From: an uncultured Eubacteriales bacterium
GTDB lineage: Bacteria; Bacillota; Clostridia; Oscillospirales; Acutalibacteraceae
Direction: 5' to 3'
Length of the DNA: 41,112 bases
Assembly (NCBI GenBank): GCA_900315875.1
Contig: ONAX01000040.1
Location: forward strand, 1-41,112
Shown here: positions 40,846 through 41,112 of the stretch, piece after piece
Numbering within the stretch: position 1 is the first letter of the stretch
Layout: each line of letters opens with the position of its first letter
Made by a program: the position numbers and the translations under genes
Notes under the pieces: generated by a model
What the model was told of the DNA's origin: nothing
What the model saw: only the letters and a program-made list of their open reading frames with translations
Database searches by the model: none

Positions 40846-41112
40846 TTTGCACCTCCTCCGAAATACTGTCTTTTAAAACAGAAGTATCAAATGATTTATT
40901 TGCTTTCAGGCATAATTCGGCTTTAAGAATTGCCGGAAGATCAACATAAATAGGAAGCAAATAATAGGGTAGTGACGTAGATGATATTGTAATCAATAAA
41001 GAACAGTCAAAGTATACTGTATATTTTGCTCCCCACGAAAATGCATGGGAAAATTCCGAGCCATACACAAGCATATATACGGAGAAATGCTCGACCTCTG
41101 CCGAAGCAACAT
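40838..41112 (-). CDS. Protein of unknown function, 5' end beyond the window
   Basis: The frame is open to the window edge; the Met at 41074 has no clear ribosome site. Visible are about 90 residues, with VEHFSVYMLVYGSEFSHAFS, SSTSLPYYLLPIYVDLPAIL and a charged end SISEEVQNV. It may be a soluble or peripheral domain. It is coupled to the downstream membrane protein by an eight-base overlap. Confidence 0.55.
   Translation of the reverse strand, partial: VASAEVEHFSVYMLVYGSEFSHAFSWGAKYTVYFDCSLLITISSTSLPYYLLPIYVDLPAILKAELCLKANKSFDTSVLKDSISEEVQNV

Overview
The window looks like a chromosomal segment of an anaerobic gut Firmicute of the Ruminococcus/Oscillospiraceae type. The basis is low-to-medium GC, strong AGGAGG-like ribosome sites, textbook sigma-A promoters with 17-base spacers, an Aquifex-type aconitase beside a eukaryote-like NADP isocitrate dehydrogenase, an ATPase-less sugar ABC operon, and tandem large serine recombinases. 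Species assignment is inference.

Layout. 1-3.1 kb: the 3' part of a papain-like secreted or surface peptidase gene with a GC-rich stalk, then a LolD/MacB-type ABC ATPase that has lost its P-loop. 3.2-7.6 kb: a small conserved protein with its own promoter and terminator, an ArsR repressor, a membrane protein, and a metal-efflux unit in which the HMA metallochaperone domain is a separate gene from the P1B-2 (Zn/Cd/Pb) ATPase. 7.6-16.5 kb: housekeeping genes (APH-like kinase, membrane protein, icd, acn, nucleoside phosphorylase), then a 39-residue membrane peptide immediately upstream of a SERCA-like Ca2+ ATPase. 16.6-21.3 kb: sugar-binding lipoprotein plus two permeases, and a convergent response regulator. 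21.4-24.5 kb: a frameshifted flavodoxin-fold reductase, a MATE exporter, luxS and an XRE regulator.

24.5-38 kb is a degenerating mobile island, generally richer in AT. It holds a headless, frameshifted sortase-anchored surface protein, an Imm1-like immunity protein, an intact RhuM and a second RhuM remnant, and a secretory-protein fragment fused out of frame to a RecD2-type helicase tail. It then has an XRE regulator with an 18-fold five-residue glycine repeat, a CPBP membrane protease, and the RNA 2'-phosphotransferase KptA. A compact minus-strand unit follows (promoter, structured ~190-nt leader or ncRNA with terminator, 59-residue Cys-rich protein, tandem terminators). Next come a tRNA-Leu(UAG) with its own promoter and an operon of a 53-residue protein plus three serine recombinases, the middle one lacking a catalytic domain.

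38-41.1 kb is an RHS polymorphic-toxin tip: a 5'-truncated RHS gene ending in an AHH nuclease domain, overlapping a putative immunity gene and flanked on both sides by displaced RHS fragments, one beside a MITE-like palindrome. Two overlapping membrane-protein genes run off the right edge.

The best candidates for something undescribed are the structured-leader/Cys-rich unit (31.7-32.3 kb), the micropeptide next to the Ca2+ pump (13.6 kb), and the solenoid-XRE/CPBP/KptA group (29.3-31.4 kb). No database search was possible; all family calls come from motifs read in the translated sequence.
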